A DNA stretch of 64,000 nucleotides from Methylobacterium sp. Leaf117. GTDB lineage: Bacteria > Pseudomonadota > Alphaproteobacteria > Rhizobiales > Beijerinckiaceae. This document shows positions 27,029-36,389 of the stretch, piece by piece. Numbering within the stretch: the first letter of the stretch is position 1; every line of letters starts with the position of its first letter. The stretch spans positions 603,512 to 667,511 of the forward strand of contig NZ_LMNL01000034.1 in the NCBI RefSeq assembly GCF_001422985.1, in the 5' to 3' direction. Under the pieces are notes generated by a model, which saw only the letters and a program-made list of their open reading frames with translations, searched no databases and was not told the DNA's origin. The position numbers were made by a program, and so were the translations under genes.

Positions 27029-28135
27029 GTGCAGCCTTCGCCCTTCCCCCTGCCGCGCACCCGCGACCCGAATCCCGATCCCGCGTTCTGGGCCGGCCGG
27101 CGGGTGCTCGTCACTGGTCAGACCGGCTTTAAGGGCGCTTGGCTCTGCCTATGGCTGGGGCGCCTGGGGGCCCGCGTCAGCGGGCTGGCACTTCCGCCCG
27201 AAAGCGCGCCGAACCTGTTCGAGGCGGCCCGTATCGGCGCCGGAATGGACTCGCATCTCGGCGACATCCGCGATGCGGACGCTGTGCGGGCCTGCCTCGC
27301 CGCCACCGCCCCCGAGATCGTCATCCACATGGCGGCCCAGGCGCTGGTGCGTGCCTCCTATCGCGATCCGCTCGGCACCTATGCCACCAACGTCATGGGC
27401 ACCGCCCACGTGCTCGATGCGGTGCGAACGACGCCCTCCGTGCGGGCCGTCGTGGTGGTGACGAGCGACAAGGCCTACGAAAACCGCGAATGGCCCTACG
27501 GCTATCGCGAAACGGAGGCGCTGGGCGGCCACGACCCCTACAGCAGTTCCAAGGCCTGTGCCGAATTGGTGGCAGCGGCCTATCGCAACGCCTTCCTTGC
27601 CGAGCGCGACTGCCGGATCGCGACCGCGCGGGCGGGCAACGTCCTCGGGGGGGGCGACTGGTCGGAGGATCGGCTGGTGCCCGATATCGTCCGCGCCTTC
27701 GCCCGCGGCGAGTCCGTCGAGATCCGAGCACCCCACGCCACCCGGCCCTGGCAGCACGTGCTCGAACCCCTGAGCGGGTATCTCCGTCTGGCCGAATGCC
27801 TAGTGGGCGCGGACGGGCCGCGCTACGCCGAGCCCTGGAACTTCGGGCCGGCTGACGAGGATTGCCGGCCGGTGGCCCACCTCGTCGATGCACTCGCCCA
27901 GGCCTGGGGGGCGGATGCCCTGTGGCACCTCTCCCCGGCGATCCACCCGCACGAGGCCACCTTCCTCAAGGTCGATTCCGCCAAGGCCCGCACCTATCTC
28001 GGCTGGGACCGGCGCCTGCGCCTCGACGCGGCCCTGGCCTGGACCGCCGCTTGGCATCGCGCCGAGGCCGATGGCGGTTCAGCCCGCGACCTGACTCTGG
28101 CGCAGATCGAGGCCTACGAGGCGCTCAGCGGATGA
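27029..28135 (+). CDS. rfbG: CDP-glucose 4,6-dehydratase
   Basis: 368 residues of the extended SDR superfamily. It converts CDP-glucose to CDP-4-keto-6-deoxyglucose. The dinucleotide site is VLVTGQTGFKGAWL, the active-site region VTSDKAYENREWPYGYRE, and the catalytic Tyr-Lys pair DPYSSSKACAEL. The chosen start is GTG 27029 (VQPSPFPLP); the frame is open upstream but only over rfbF. Its stop overlaps the methyltransferase start (ATGA at 28132). Confidence 0.94.
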   Translation: MQPSPFPLPRTRDPNPDPAFWAGRRVLVTGQTGFKGAWLCLWLGRLGARVSGLALPPESAPNLFEAARIGAGMDSHLGDIRDADAVRACLAATAPEIVIHMAAQALVRASYRDPLGTYATNVMGTAHVLDAVRTTPSVRAVVVVTSDKAYENREWPYGYRETEALGGHDPYSSSKACAELVAAAYRNAFLAERDCRIATARAGNVLGGGDWSEDRLVPDIVRAFARGESVEIRAPHATRPWQHVLEPLSGYLRLAECLVGADGPRYAEPWNFGPADEDCRPVAHLVDALAQAWGADALWHLSPAIHPHEATFLKVDSAKARTYLGWDRRLRLDAALAWTAAWHRAEADGGSARDLTLAQIEAYEALSG

Positions 28136-29418
28136 CGATGTCGGATATGACGGTTCCGGACATGAATGCCTCTGAAACGACCTCTGCGGGCCCGTCACGC
28201 ACCTGCCGGGCGTGCGGAGCCGCCCTCCGCCGAAGCGTGGCCGATCTCGGCCTGTCACCGCTGGCCAACGCCTACGTGCCGGCTGACCGGGTGAACCGGG
28301 GTGAGGTGTTCCACCCGCTCCATGCCTATGTCTGCGATTCCTGCTGGCTCGTGCAGCTCGAGGCCTTCGAGACCCCGGAGGCGATCTTTTCCGATTATGC
28401 CTACTTCTCGGGTTTCTCGGCCGGATGGATCGCCCATGCGGAGGCCTACGTAGCAGCGATGCAGGCGCGCTTCTCGCTCTCGCCTGTCAGCAAGGTCGTG
28501 GAGGTGGCGAGCAACGACGGCTATCTGCTGCAAGCGGTCGTCGCCCGCGGCATCCCGGCTCTTGGAATCGAGCCCGCTGCCAACGTGGCGGCAGTGGCCC
28601 GTCAGCGCGGCATCCCCACCGAAGTGGCATTCTTCGGCGAGGAGACCGGCCGCCGCCTGCTGGCGGACGGTCACGCGGCCGACCTGATGGCGGCGAACAA
28701 CGTGCTCGCCCATGTGCCCGACATTCACGACTTCGTCGAAGGTTTCCGGATTCTACTGAAATCCGAGGGAGTCGGTACGTTCGAGTTCCCGCACCTCCTC
28801 CGGATGATCCAGGAGCGCCAGTTCGACACCATTTATCACGAGCATTTTTCGTATCTTTCCCTCGGCGTCGTCTCGAACATCTTGGCGGCGCACGGCCTGC
28901 GGGTGTTCGATGTCGAGCAATGGCCGACGCATGGTGGCTCCCTGCGGGTGTTCTTCTGCCATGCGGCAGCGGCCCATGCGGAGACCGACGCCGTGGCACG
29001 GGTCCTGGCGGAGGAGCGGGCGGGCGGGCTGTTCGGTCCGGAAGGCTACGCCGCCTTCGCGGAGGATGTGGTCGCCATCAAGTGCGCCACCCTGACCTTC
29101 CTGGCGGATCTGCGGCTGACGCATCGGACCGTCTGCGCCTACGGAGCGGCAGCTAAGGGCAACACCTTCCTCAATTACTGCGGCATCGGCCCCGAACTAA
29201 TCGGGGCCGTCGCCGATCGCTCCCCGCACAAGCAGGGCACGCGCCTTCCGGGAAGCCGCATCCCGGTGGTCTCGCCAGAGGCGCTGCTAGCGATGCGGCC
29301 AGACTACGTCCTGATCCTGCCCTGGAACCTCAAGGACGAAATCGCCAGCGAAATGGCGACGATCCGTGACTGGGGCGGGCGCTTCGTCACCGCGATCCCG
29401 CGCCTCTCGGTGTTCTGA
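28132..29418 (+). CDS. SAM-dependent NDP-sugar C-methyltransferase
   Basis: 428 residues with the three-part layout of TylC3/NovU-type sugar C-methyltransferases: an N-terminal zinc-binding domain (CRACG and YVCDSCWLVQLEA, about residues 22-85), a central Rossmann domain with VVEVASNDGYLLQAV for SAM, and a C-terminal domain with YGAAAKGNTFLNYCG. YHEHFSYLSLG carries the conserved His cluster. It probably adds a methyl group at C-3 of the 4-keto-6-deoxy sugar made by RfbG. It overlaps rfbG by four bases and is followed four bases later by the epimerase. Confidence 0.88.
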   Translation: MTMSDMTVPDMNASETTSAGPSRTCRACGAALRRSVADLGLSPLANAYVPADRVNRGEVFHPLHAYVCDSCWLVQLEAFETPEAIFSDYAYFSGFSAGWIAHAEAYVAAMQARFSLSPVSKVVEVASNDGYLLQAVVARGIPALGIEPAANVAAVARQRGIPTEVAFFGEETGRRLLADGHAADLMAANNVLAHVPDIHDFVEGFRILLKSEGVGTFEFPHLLRMIQERQFDTIYHEHFSYLSLGVVSNILAAHGLRVFDVEQWPTHGGSLRVFFCHAAAAHAETDAVARVLAEERAGGLFGPEGYAAFAEDVVAIKCATLTFLADLRLTHRTVCAYGAAAKGNTFLNYCGIGPELIGAVADRSPHKQGTRLPGSRIPVVSPEALLAMRPDYVLILPWNLKDEIASEMATIRDWGGRFVTAIPRLSVF

Positions 29419-29422
29419 GCGG

Positions 29423-29953
29423 ATGCGCTTCGAGGCCCTGCCGCTGGCTGGCGCGTATCGGGTCGTCCCGGAACCCCATGCCGATGCACGCGGCTTTTTC
29501 GCCCGCACCGCCTGCACGGATGATTTCGCCGCCCAGGGTCTGATCGGCGCCTTCGCGCAATCCAGCATCTCCTACAACGCTCGGCGCGGGACCGTGCGGG
29601 GCCTGCACTTCTCTGCAGAGCCGCACGCGGAGACCAAACTGGTGCGCTGCACGGCCGGCGCGATCCACGACGTCATCGTCGACCTACGGCCGGATTCTGC
29701 GACCTACCTGCAGGCCTACGGGGTCGAGCTGAACGTCCGGAACCGCCATGCCCTCTACATCCCCACGGGCTTTGGCCATGGCTTCCAAGCCCTCAGTGAC
29801 GGCACGGAAGTGCTCTATATGATCGATCGGCCCTACGTGGTCGGGAGCGCCCGAGGCCTGCGCTGGAACGATCCGGCGCTGGACGTCGCCTGGCCGGAGC
29901 CCATCACGGTGATCGCCGAGCGCGACCTGACCTACCCGGACTGGGTCCGGTGA
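29423..29953 (+). CDS. NDP-4-keto-6-deoxysugar 3,5-epimerase-like (RmlC family)
   Basis: 176 residues of the RmlC cupin family. RGFFARTACTDDFAAQG, SYNARRGTVRGLHFSAEPHA (catalytic His in RGLHF) and FIPTGFGHGFQAL-like IPTGFGHGFQAL are the conserved boxes. In rhamnose synthesis RmlC inverts C-3 and C-5; with a CDP sugar and a C-3 methylated neighbour, a C-5 (or C-3) epimerase is more likely, which is inference. The following reductase gene starts inside its stop (GTGA at 29950). Confidence 0.88.
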   Translation: MRFEALPLAGAYRVVPEPHADARGFFARTACTDDFAAQGLIGAFAQSSISYNARRGTVRGLHFSAEPHAETKLVRCTAGAIHDVIVDLRPDSATYLQAYGVELNVRNRHALYIPTGFGHGFQALSDGTEVLYMIDRPYVVGSARGLRWNDPALDVAWPEPITVIAERDLTYPDWVR

Positions 29954-30855
29954 CGGGCCGTGTCCTCATCACCGGCGCCACCGGCTTCGTCGGCCGCCAC
30001 GCGGTTCCGGCCCTGCAGGCCCTGGGCTTCGAGGTGCACGGTGTCGGCCGCCGTCCGCTCGGCGGCACGGCGATGCACACGGCCGACCTGCTGGTGGAGA
30101 ACGAGCGCCGCGCATTGATCGCGGACCTTCGCCCAAGCCACCTGCTGCATCTCGCCTGGGACGCGGAGCCGGGTCGGTACTGGACCTCCGCCAGCAATCT
30201 CGACTGGGTCGCCGCCACCCTGGACCTCGCCAAAGCCTTCGCAGCGCAGGGCGGACGGCGCTTCGTCGGCGCCGGCACCTGTGCCGAATACGCGTGGGGC
30301 GCATTCCGATTCGACGAAGCGACGACCCCGTGCCAGCCCGCAACCCTCTATGGTGCGGCCAAGGATGGGACCCGGCGCATCCTCACGGCCTATGCGGAGA
30401 ACCATGGCATCCGCCTCGCCTGGGGACGGCTCTTCTTCCTCTACGGTCCTGGCGAGCGGCGCGGACGCCTCGTCTCAGATGCGGTCCACGCACTGATGAC
30501 CGGGACATCGTTCCCGACCTCGACCGGGCACCAGCGCCGCGACTTCCTGCATGTCGCGGATGCGGCCGCCGCGTTGGCCGCTCTAGTGGCGAGCGACGTT
30601 ACTGGACCGGTGAATATCGGCTCTGGCACGGCCGTTCCGGTGCGCGCACTTCTCGATGGTCTCGCCGCCCGGATCGGGAATGCGGAGCACCTCGCCTACG
30701 GTGCCCGACTCCTGAACCCGACAGAACCGGCAGCCATCGAGGCGGGCACCCGGATTCTCACTGAAGCCGTCGGCTTCCGCCCGCGCTTCAGCCTGGAGCG
30801 CGGCCTCGACGACACGGTCGCGTGGTGGCGCGCGCACAGCAAACCGACGGCCTGA
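29950..30855 (+). CDS. NAD-dependent epimerase/dehydratase (probable NDP-sugar 4-ketoreductase)
   Basis: 301 residues, GTG start overlapping the previous stop. The nucleotide motif is VLITGATGFVGRHAVP; the active site has GAGTCAEYAWG and the Tyr-Lys pair ATLYGAAKDGTRRIL, and the sugar-binding part includes FFLYGPGERRGRLV and RRDFLHVADAAAAL. As the last enzyme of the cassette it is best placed to reduce the 4-keto group and finish the sugar. No dedicated glycosyltransferase follows. Confidence 0.88.
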   Translation: MTGRVLITGATGFVGRHAVPALQALGFEVHGVGRRPLGGTAMHTADLLVENERRALIADLRPSHLLHLAWDAEPGRYWTSASNLDWVAATLDLAKAFAAQGGRRFVGAGTCAEYAWGAFRFDEATTPCQPATLYGAAKDGTRRILTAYAENHGIRLAWGRLFFLYGPGERRGRLVSDAVHALMTGTSFPTSTGHQRRDFLHVADAAAALAALVASDVTGPVNIGSGTAVPVRALLDGLAARIGNAEHLAYGARLLNPTEPAAIEAGTRILTEAVGFRPRFSLERGLDDTVAWWRAHSKPTA

Positions 30856-30869
30856 AGTTCAGCAACCCA

Positions 30870-31259
30870 TCAGCAGGGCAGCAGTCCCTTGAGCTGCGAG
30901 AGAATGTCCTCGCCGGTACAGGGTCGGGCGATGAACTTGGCCCCCTTCGGCATCCGCTCGGGGTCGGGCGCGGCGCGGCCCGAGACGATCACGATGGGCA
31001 GTTGGGGACGAGCCTCGGACACGGCCGTAGCGAGCTCGAAGCCGTTGGTCTTGCCGGACAGTTCGACATCCGTGACGAGGCCGCAGATGTCGGGGCGGGC
31101 CTGGAGGATGCCGAGGGCACGTTCCGCCGAGGCGCATTGCACGGTTTCGTAGCCGCCATTCTCGAGGACGTCGCCGAGGTCCATGATCGTTAGGGCTTCG
31201 TCCTCCACCAGTAGGATCACCGGCCGATCGTCGTTCGCGTTCGTCGCCTCATCCACCAC
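30870..31259 (-). CDS. single-domain response regulator (CheY-like)
   Basis: 129 residues, receiver domain only. The acidic pocket is LLVEDEALTIMD, the phospho-acceptor Asp is in GLVTDVELSGKTNGFEL, the conserved Ser in VIVSGRAAP and the Lys in GAKFIARPC. GTG 31259 is preceded by ggaggg eight bases upstream, which decides the start. Such regulators act by protein-protein interaction; no histidine kinase is adjacent. It converges on the sugar cassette with only 14 bases between the stops. Confidence 0.9.
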   Translation of the reverse strand: MVDEATNANDDRPVILLVEDEALTIMDLGDVLENGGYETVQCASAERALGILQARPDICGLVTDVELSGKTNGFELATAVSEARPQLPIVIVSGRAAPDPERMPKGAKFIARPCTGEDILSQLKGLLPC

Positions 31260-31424
31260 GATGCACCCTCCAGCCTGTCTGGCCGCAGGCCCTGCCCGGA
31301 ACCAGGATCGTCGCGCCCCACCGGGCTTGCACGACGCGGTTCAGAAGACAGGGCCAGCGCAACGTAGTCCCAACGAGCGACGCGGGCGCGGGTTGCAAGG
31401 CGCGCCGGACCGAACCCACCGCAA

Positions 31425-32678
31425 TCAGGCGGTGGTCTCCGTCACCACCGCCCGCATGACCGCGAGGAGTTGCGCCAGATCCTCGGACGCGATGGTAAGT
31501 GCGGGCGTGAGATAGACGATGTCGCCGAATGGGCGAACCCAGGTCCCCAGCGCGAGGAACCGGCGCTTAAGATCGGCGAGATCCGAGGCCTGCCGGAACT
31601 GGACCACGCCAATCGCCCCAAGAACGCGGATGTCGGCCACCCCGGGCAGGCACCGGAGCGGCTCCAGGCCCTCTGCCAGAGCCGCCGCGATGGCAGCGAC
31701 TTTCTCCAGGCGCGGCTCGCGCTCGAACAGATCGAGGCTGGCATTGGCCGCCGCGCAGGCAAGCGGGTTGGCCATGAAGGTCGGCCCATGCATCAGGGCG
31801 GCGGCGGGGTCGTCGGACAGAAAGCTCTCGAACACCGCCCTCGTGGCGATCGTGGCGGCCAACGCCATGGTGCCCCCGGTGAGCGCCTTCGACAGGCACA
31901 GGATGTCTGGCACGATCCCGGCCTGCTCGCAGGCGAACAGGGTGCCGGTGCGTCCGAAGCCGGTGAAGATCTCGTCGGCGATGAGCGGCAGCCCATGGCG
32001 CTTCGCGAGGCGGGCGACGGTCGCCAGCACGTCCGGAGCGTGCATCCGCATACCGCCGGCGCCCTGAACCAAGGGCTCGATGATGACGGCCGCCAGGGTC
32101 TCGCGCTCGGCGGCCATGCGGGCATCTAGTGTGGCGACCTGCACCGCTGTCCTTGGTAGATCGCAAAAAACCTGGGCCGGCAGGTAGGCGCCGAAGCGCC
32201 GGTGCATGCCCTCATCGGGATCGCAGACCGACATCGCCCCGAGGGTGTCGCCGTGATAGCCCTCGCGAAACGCCAGGATGCGGGTGCGCCCGGCGATCCC
32301 CCGGTTGATCCACATCTGCACCGCCATCTTCAGCGCGACCTCGACGGCGACCGAGCCGGAATCGGTGAAGAAGACGTGATCAAGGTCGCCCGGCAACAGG
32401 TCAGCGAGGCGGGCCGCCAAACGCTCGGCCGGCGCGTGGGTGAGCCCCCCGAACATCACGTGCGGCATCGCCTCCAGCTGAGCGGCCACGGCGGCGCGGA
32501 TGTGGGGATGGTTGTAGCCGTGGGCGGCGGTCCACCACGAAGCAATGCCGTCGATCAGTTCGCGTCCGTCGGCGAGGACGATGCGAGAGCCATGCGTCCG
32601 CACGGCCTCCAGCGGCGGAGCCGCCGCCTGCATCTGGGTATAGGGCCGCCAGAGATGGTGCGTGCGCGGGTTGGTCAT
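31425..32678 (-). CDS. bioA: adenosylmethionine--8-amino-7-oxononanoate aminotransferase
   Basis: 417 residues, a fold-type I PLP enzyme that makes 7,8-diaminopelargonate in biotin synthesis. HHLWRPYTQMQAA and ELIDGIASWWTAAHGYNHP are BioA-specific N-terminal boxes, DEIFTGFGRTGTLFACEQ the PLP region, and LCLSKALTGGTMAL contains the Schiff-base Lys. ATG 32678 (MTNPRTHHLW) is chosen. It is divergent from the TonB receptor and separate from bioD. Confidence 0.95.
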   Translation of the reverse strand: MTNPRTHHLWRPYTQMQAAAPPLEAVRTHGSRIVLADGRELIDGIASWWTAAHGYNHPHIRAAVAAQLEAMPHVMFGGLTHAPAERLAARLADLLPGDLDHVFFTDSGSVAVEVALKMAVQMWINRGIAGRTRILAFREGYHGDTLGAMSVCDPDEGMHRRFGAYLPAQVFCDLPRTAVQVATLDARMAAERETLAAVIIEPLVQGAGGMRMHAPDVLATVARLAKRHGLPLIADEIFTGFGRTGTLFACEQAGIVPDILCLSKALTGGTMALAATIATRAVFESFLSDDPAAALMHGPTFMANPLACAAANASLDLFEREPRLEKVAAIAAALAEGLEPLRCLPGVADIRVLGAIGVVQFRQASDLADLKRRFLALGTWVRPFGDIVYLTPALTIASEDLAQLLAVMRAVVTETTA

Positions 32679-32778
32679 AGCCGGACCGGGATGGGCTCGC
32701 GCAACGGAAGGGTCAAGGTCTGGAGGTGGGCCTGACAGCGGCTTGGGACCATCTGGCATTCAGCTTATTTTGCGAAAC

Positions 32779-32844
32779 ATATCTATGTTTTGAGATATAA
32801 GTCAGATTATTATAGACTAATTCCAATATATCACCGATATATTG
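32779..32844. promoter_or_regulatory. AT-rich divergent promoter region with two inverted repeats
   Basis: The 120 bases before the TonB receptor gene are strikingly AT-rich compared with everything around. They hold two perfect inverted repeats: atatct-8-agatat (32779-32798) and caatatat-caccg-atatattg (32824-32844). Receptor genes of this kind are usually iron-regulated, so these are candidate operators (Irr, RirA or Fur), but neither matches a consensus I can state with certainty. Confidence 0.5.
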
Positions 32845-32896
32845 TCAAATATAAAAGACTATCCTACGGAAGATCGAGCCTCAATCTGGAGCGATC

Positions 32897-35092
32897 ATGC
32901 CTCATCACGTTCGCCGTCGCCGGCACAGCCGTTCCACAAGCCGCGCAGCCGCGGGAGCGACGGGGTTGCTCTCAGGCGCAGCCCTTCTGCTTCACGCGGG
33001 GTCCGCATCTGCGCAGCAGCCGGACTTCTCGGACGTCGCAATGGAAGAGATCCACATCGCCGGCGACAGTCGCGGCGTTCTCGGCTACACCCCCCGGCGA
33101 ACGAGCTTCGGGGCAGGGTCGGAGACCGCTCTCCTCGATACGCCGGCCAACATCGCAGTCGTGCCGAACGCCGTCCTGCGCGACCAGCGGGTCCTGAGCC
33201 TCGACGAGGCCCTGCGCAATGTCAGCAGCGTCGTGCAGACCAACAGTCTCGGCGGCACGCAAGAGGCCGTGATCAGGCGTGGCTTCGGGTCTTCCCGCGA
33301 CAGCTCGATCCTGCGCGACGGGCGCCGCACCGTCCTACAGCAGAACTTCAACCATTCTATCGAGCGGGTTGAGGTGCTCAAGGGGCCGGCCTCGCTCCTC
33401 TACGGCATCTCCGAGCCCGGCGGCCTCATCAATCTCGTCTCGAAGCGACCGGAATTCACCCCGAGCGGGTCTCTTGAGCTGACGGGGACGAGCTTCGGCG
33501 GCGGCCTCGTCCAAACCGATCTCACTGGTCCGGTCAAGGACACCAACCTAGCCTACCGCGTGATTGGTGACTTCCAAGACTATGAATACTGGCGCAACTT
33601 CGGACAGATCCGCCGACAGGTTGTGGCCCCGTCCGTGACTTGGCGCGGCGACGAGACCAGCGTGACGGTGGGCTACGAGTTCGCGCACTACACCATCCCA
33701 TTCGATCGGGGCACTACCTTCGATGCGCGCACCGGCCGCCCCCTGCGGGTGCCGCGCGACCGCCGCTTCGACGAGCGCGTGAGCCGGGTCGAGGCTATGA
33801 GCCACCTCGCCACGATCGATATCGACCACCGGTTCAACGAGGATTGGAAGCTACATCTCGGCTACAGCTATTCGAACCTCGGTTACGACGACAATCAGAT
33901 CCGGCCGGTTTCCTACAACGCCAATACGCGTCTTCTGACGCGCCGGGCAGATGCGACGCGCGGAGGCGACTTCAACGCGAACGTTGCGCGCCTCGACCTG
34001 ATCGGACGCTTCGATACCTTCGGCTTGCGTCACGACCTCCTGGCCGGCGTGATGTATGAACGGATTGATTACTACCGGAAGACCAGTGTGCGCGGGCCGA
34101 ACGTGAGCGGTTTCGACCCGTTCGATCCCCTCTACGGTCTGCTCGGCGCCTCAGACCGGATCTCGCTCGCGTCCAGCAACAACCGCGATCGTCTCAGCAA
34201 CACCAGCCTGTACCTGCAAGATTCTCTTCACCTCACCGACCGGCTCATTCTGGTTGGCGGGATGAGTGCCCAGATTTACGACCAGCTCGCCTATGCGGGA
34301 CGCCCGGCCGTCATCTCGACCGCGATCAACGGTGTGAAGCCGGTGCCGCGCGCCGGTCTCGTCTACAAGCTTTCGCCGAACCTTTCGCTCTATGGCAGCT
34401 ACACGCAATCCTTCCGCCCGAACGTGACCGATCTCGACGTCACCGGCACGCTGCTGCCGGAAGAGGGCGAAGCCTACGAGGTCGGCGTCAAGGCGGAGGT
34501 CGCCGAGGGGCTTCTTATCACGGGCGCGATGTTCGACGCCGAGAAGAGCAACGTGCTGATCACCCAGGTGGTCAACGGCGACCGCTTCGGCTCCACCGCC
34601 GGCCGGGTCCGCTCGCGCGGCTTCGAACTCGATTTCGCGGGTCAGATCCGTCCCAACTGGGCCGTGATCGGCAGCTACGGCTTCACCCAGGCCGTCGTCA
34701 CGGAGGATCCGGTTCTCGTCGGCAAGGAACTCCAGAACACGCCGCGGGTCACGGCCTCGCTGTTCCTGACCCATCAGCTCGGCGCTGTCGCGGAGGCGAT
34801 GGAATTCGGCTCGACCCGCCTCGGGCCGGGCTCCCTCGAAGTCGGCTTCGGCACCCGCTACGTCGGGGCGCGGCCCGGCGACGCCGCCAATACCTTCAGC
34901 CTGCCGGACTACGTGGTCAGCGATGCCTTCCTGGCCTACCGGACCCAGGTGAACGGCCTGCCGACCACGGTCCAGCTCAACCTGAAGAACCTGTTCGACG
35001 AGACCTATTATGCCTCGTCGGGGGCGAGCAACCTGCTGGTCGCGGTGGGCGAACCGTTCCAGGCCCTGGTGACCGCACGGGTGGCCTGGTGA
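32897..35092 (+). CDS. TonB-dependent siderophore receptor
   Basis: 731 residues. A long Arg-rich signal (RRRRHSRSTSRAAAGATG then LLSGAALLLHAGSASAQ) precedes the plug domain (about residues 60-170) with LLDTPANIAVVPNAVLRDQR, LRNVSSVVQTN and VEVLKGPASLLYGISEPGG, then a 22-strand-type barrel ending in AW. The pattern matches FhuA/FpvA-type ferric siderophore receptors without the N-terminal signalling (STN) domain, so it should not itself signal to an anti-sigma factor. Its stop overlaps the PepSY gene start (GTGA), suggesting a shared iron-uptake job. Confidence 0.93.
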   Translation: MPHHVRRRRHSRSTSRAAAGATGLLSGAALLLHAGSASAQQPDFSDVAMEEIHIAGDSRGVLGYTPRRTSFGAGSETALLDTPANIAVVPNAVLRDQRVLSLDEALRNVSSVVQTNSLGGTQEAVIRRGFGSSRDSSILRDGRRTVLQQNFNHSIERVEVLKGPASLLYGISEPGGLINLVSKRPEFTPSGSLELTGTSFGGGLVQTDLTGPVKDTNLAYRVIGDFQDYEYWRNFGQIRRQVVAPSVTWRGDETSVTVGYEFAHYTIPFDRGTTFDARTGRPLRVPRDRRFDERVSRVEAMSHLATIDIDHRFNEDWKLHLGYSYSNLGYDDNQIRPVSYNANTRLLTRRADATRGGDFNANVARLDLIGRFDTFGLRHDLLAGVMYERIDYYRKTSVRGPNVSGFDPFDPLYGLLGASDRISLASSNNRDRLSNTSLYLQDSLHLTDRLILVGGMSAQIYDQLAYAGRPAVISTAINGVKPVPRAGLVYKLSPNLSLYGSYTQSFRPNVTDLDVTGTLLPEEGEAYEVGVKAEVAEGLLITGAMFDAEKSNVLITQVVNGDRFGSTAGRVRSRGFELDFAGQIRPNWAVIGSYGFTQAVVTEDPVLVGKELQNTPRVTASLFLTHQLGAVAEAMEFGSTRLGPGSLEVGFGTRYVGARPGDAANTFSLPDYVVSDAFLAYRTQVNGLPTTVQLNLKNLFDETYYASSGASNLLVAVGEPFQALVTARVAW

Positions 35093-36318
35093 GGCGCCTT
35101 CGCGCGATCCTATTCCAGATCCATTGGCTGCTGGGTCTCGGCGCCGGACTGATCCTCGCGGTGGCGGGCGTGACCGGCGCCCTCCTGAGCTACGAAGATG
35201 CGATCGGCGCGTTCGTCGACGCCGACTTGATCCGGGTCGCGCCCCGGGCGGAAAACCTGCTCACGCCGGACGCGCTCCTCGCCCGGTTCCACACCCAGCA
35301 CCGCGGCACGGTGGTGAACCTCACGCTGTCCGCCGAGCCCGGCACCACCGCGATGATGCGCCTCGGCCGCGACCCCGCCACCGACCAGCGTCCGCCCTCG
35401 CTCTATCTCGACCCTTATGACGGGACCGTCCTGGGCGCAGCGCGGACGGAGACGGTGTTCGCCACCATCCGGCGCCTGCACCGCTGGCTCCTTCTTCCGG
35501 GAGACGGCAAGGGCTGGGGCCGGACGCTGACGGGCTTAAGCGTGCTGGCTCTCCTCATGCTGCTCTGCACCGGCCTGTACCTGCGCTGGCCGAAGGTGAT
35601 GTCCTGGCGGATCTGGCTGAAGCCGAACCTCCGCCAATGGGGTCGGCCGACCTACTGGTCGTTGCATTCGGTGGCCGGCACCTGGGTGCTGCCGATTTAT
35701 CTAATCATCGCCCTGAGCGGCCTGTGGTGGTCCTTCGACGGGTATCGCAACGTGGTCACCGCCCTGCTGACGCGCGGCGAGACCATCACCCGGATGGCGG
35801 ATGGCAAGCCGCAGTCTGGCATGGAAAAACCGCGGTCGGTCGGCTCTGAGAGCAAGCCGCCGCCGGGCCGGAAGGAGGAAGGCCTGGGCGCCCCCGGTGC
35901 GCCCTCCCTCGACACGGCCTGGGCGGCCTTCCGCGCGGTGCAGGACGGCCATTTCATCCGCGCCACCCTGCTCCTGCCGGCAGGCTTCACGGGTCCCGTG
36001 CGCGTCCGCTCGGAGAATCCGAACGGCTGGCGTGACGACACCCGGATCGAGGCGGCCACCGGGCGCATCCTGGTGCGCGAGATCGGTGGGGAACGGCCGC
36101 TCGGCGTGCGGATCGCCGGCAACATGCTCGACGTGCATAGCGGCCGCTTCTTCGGCCCCCTCGGACCGCCGATTTTCCTCATCGCGGCCCTGTTGATGCC
36201 GCTCTTCCTGGTGACGGGGCTGCTGCTCTATATCGGGCGGCGCAAGGCGAAGGCCCGGCGCCGGTCCTCGGCCCCGCCGATCGCCGCCGCGACCTCCGGG
36301 CTCAGGCCACGCGCTTGA
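35089..36318 (+). CDS. PepSY-associated transmembrane protein (possible ferric-siderophore reductase)
   Basis: 409 residues, GTG start coupled to the receptor stop. The PiuB/PepSY_TM layout is seen: helix 1 IHWLLGLGAGLILAVAGVTG, a periplasmic PepSY segment, helices 2-3 (TLTGLSVLALLMLLCTGLYL and WVLPIYLIIALSGLWWSF), a second periplasmic loop, and a last helix IFLIAALLMPLFLVTGLLLY. Conserved His residues in RRLHRW and WSLHSVAGTW could ligate haem. Such proteins accompany siderophore receptors and have been proposed to reduce ferric siderophores; the role here is inferred from that pairing. Confidence 0.88.
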   Translation: MRRLRAILFQIHWLLGLGAGLILAVAGVTGALLSYEDAIGAFVDADLIRVAPRAENLLTPDALLARFHTQHRGTVVNLTLSAEPGTTAMMRLGRDPATDQRPPSLYLDPYDGTVLGAARTETVFATIRRLHRWLLLPGDGKGWGRTLTGLSVLALLMLLCTGLYLRWPKVMSWRIWLKPNLRQWGRPTYWSLHSVAGTWVLPIYLIIALSGLWWSFDGYRNVVTALLTRGETITRMADGKPQSGMEKPRSVGSESKPPPGRKEEGLGAPGAPSLDTAWAAFRAVQDGHFIRATLLLPAGFTGPVRVRSENPNGWRDDTRIEAATGRILVREIGGERPLGVRIAGNMLDVHSGRFFGPLGPPIFLIAALLMPLFLVTGLLLYIGRRKAKARRRSSAPPIAAATSGLRPRA

Positions 36319-36389
36319 CCCCCTGGCCGGATTTCGACAGGTTCCGCCGCCACAGCGCCCAATCCGTCTGCTGCAACCGTCGAGATCCG

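Noticed and set aside
32801..32815. ttatagactaa resembling a BioR site (TTATCTATAA) upstream of bioA
   Set aside because: It has an extra base and is not symmetric; insufficient for a BioR call.
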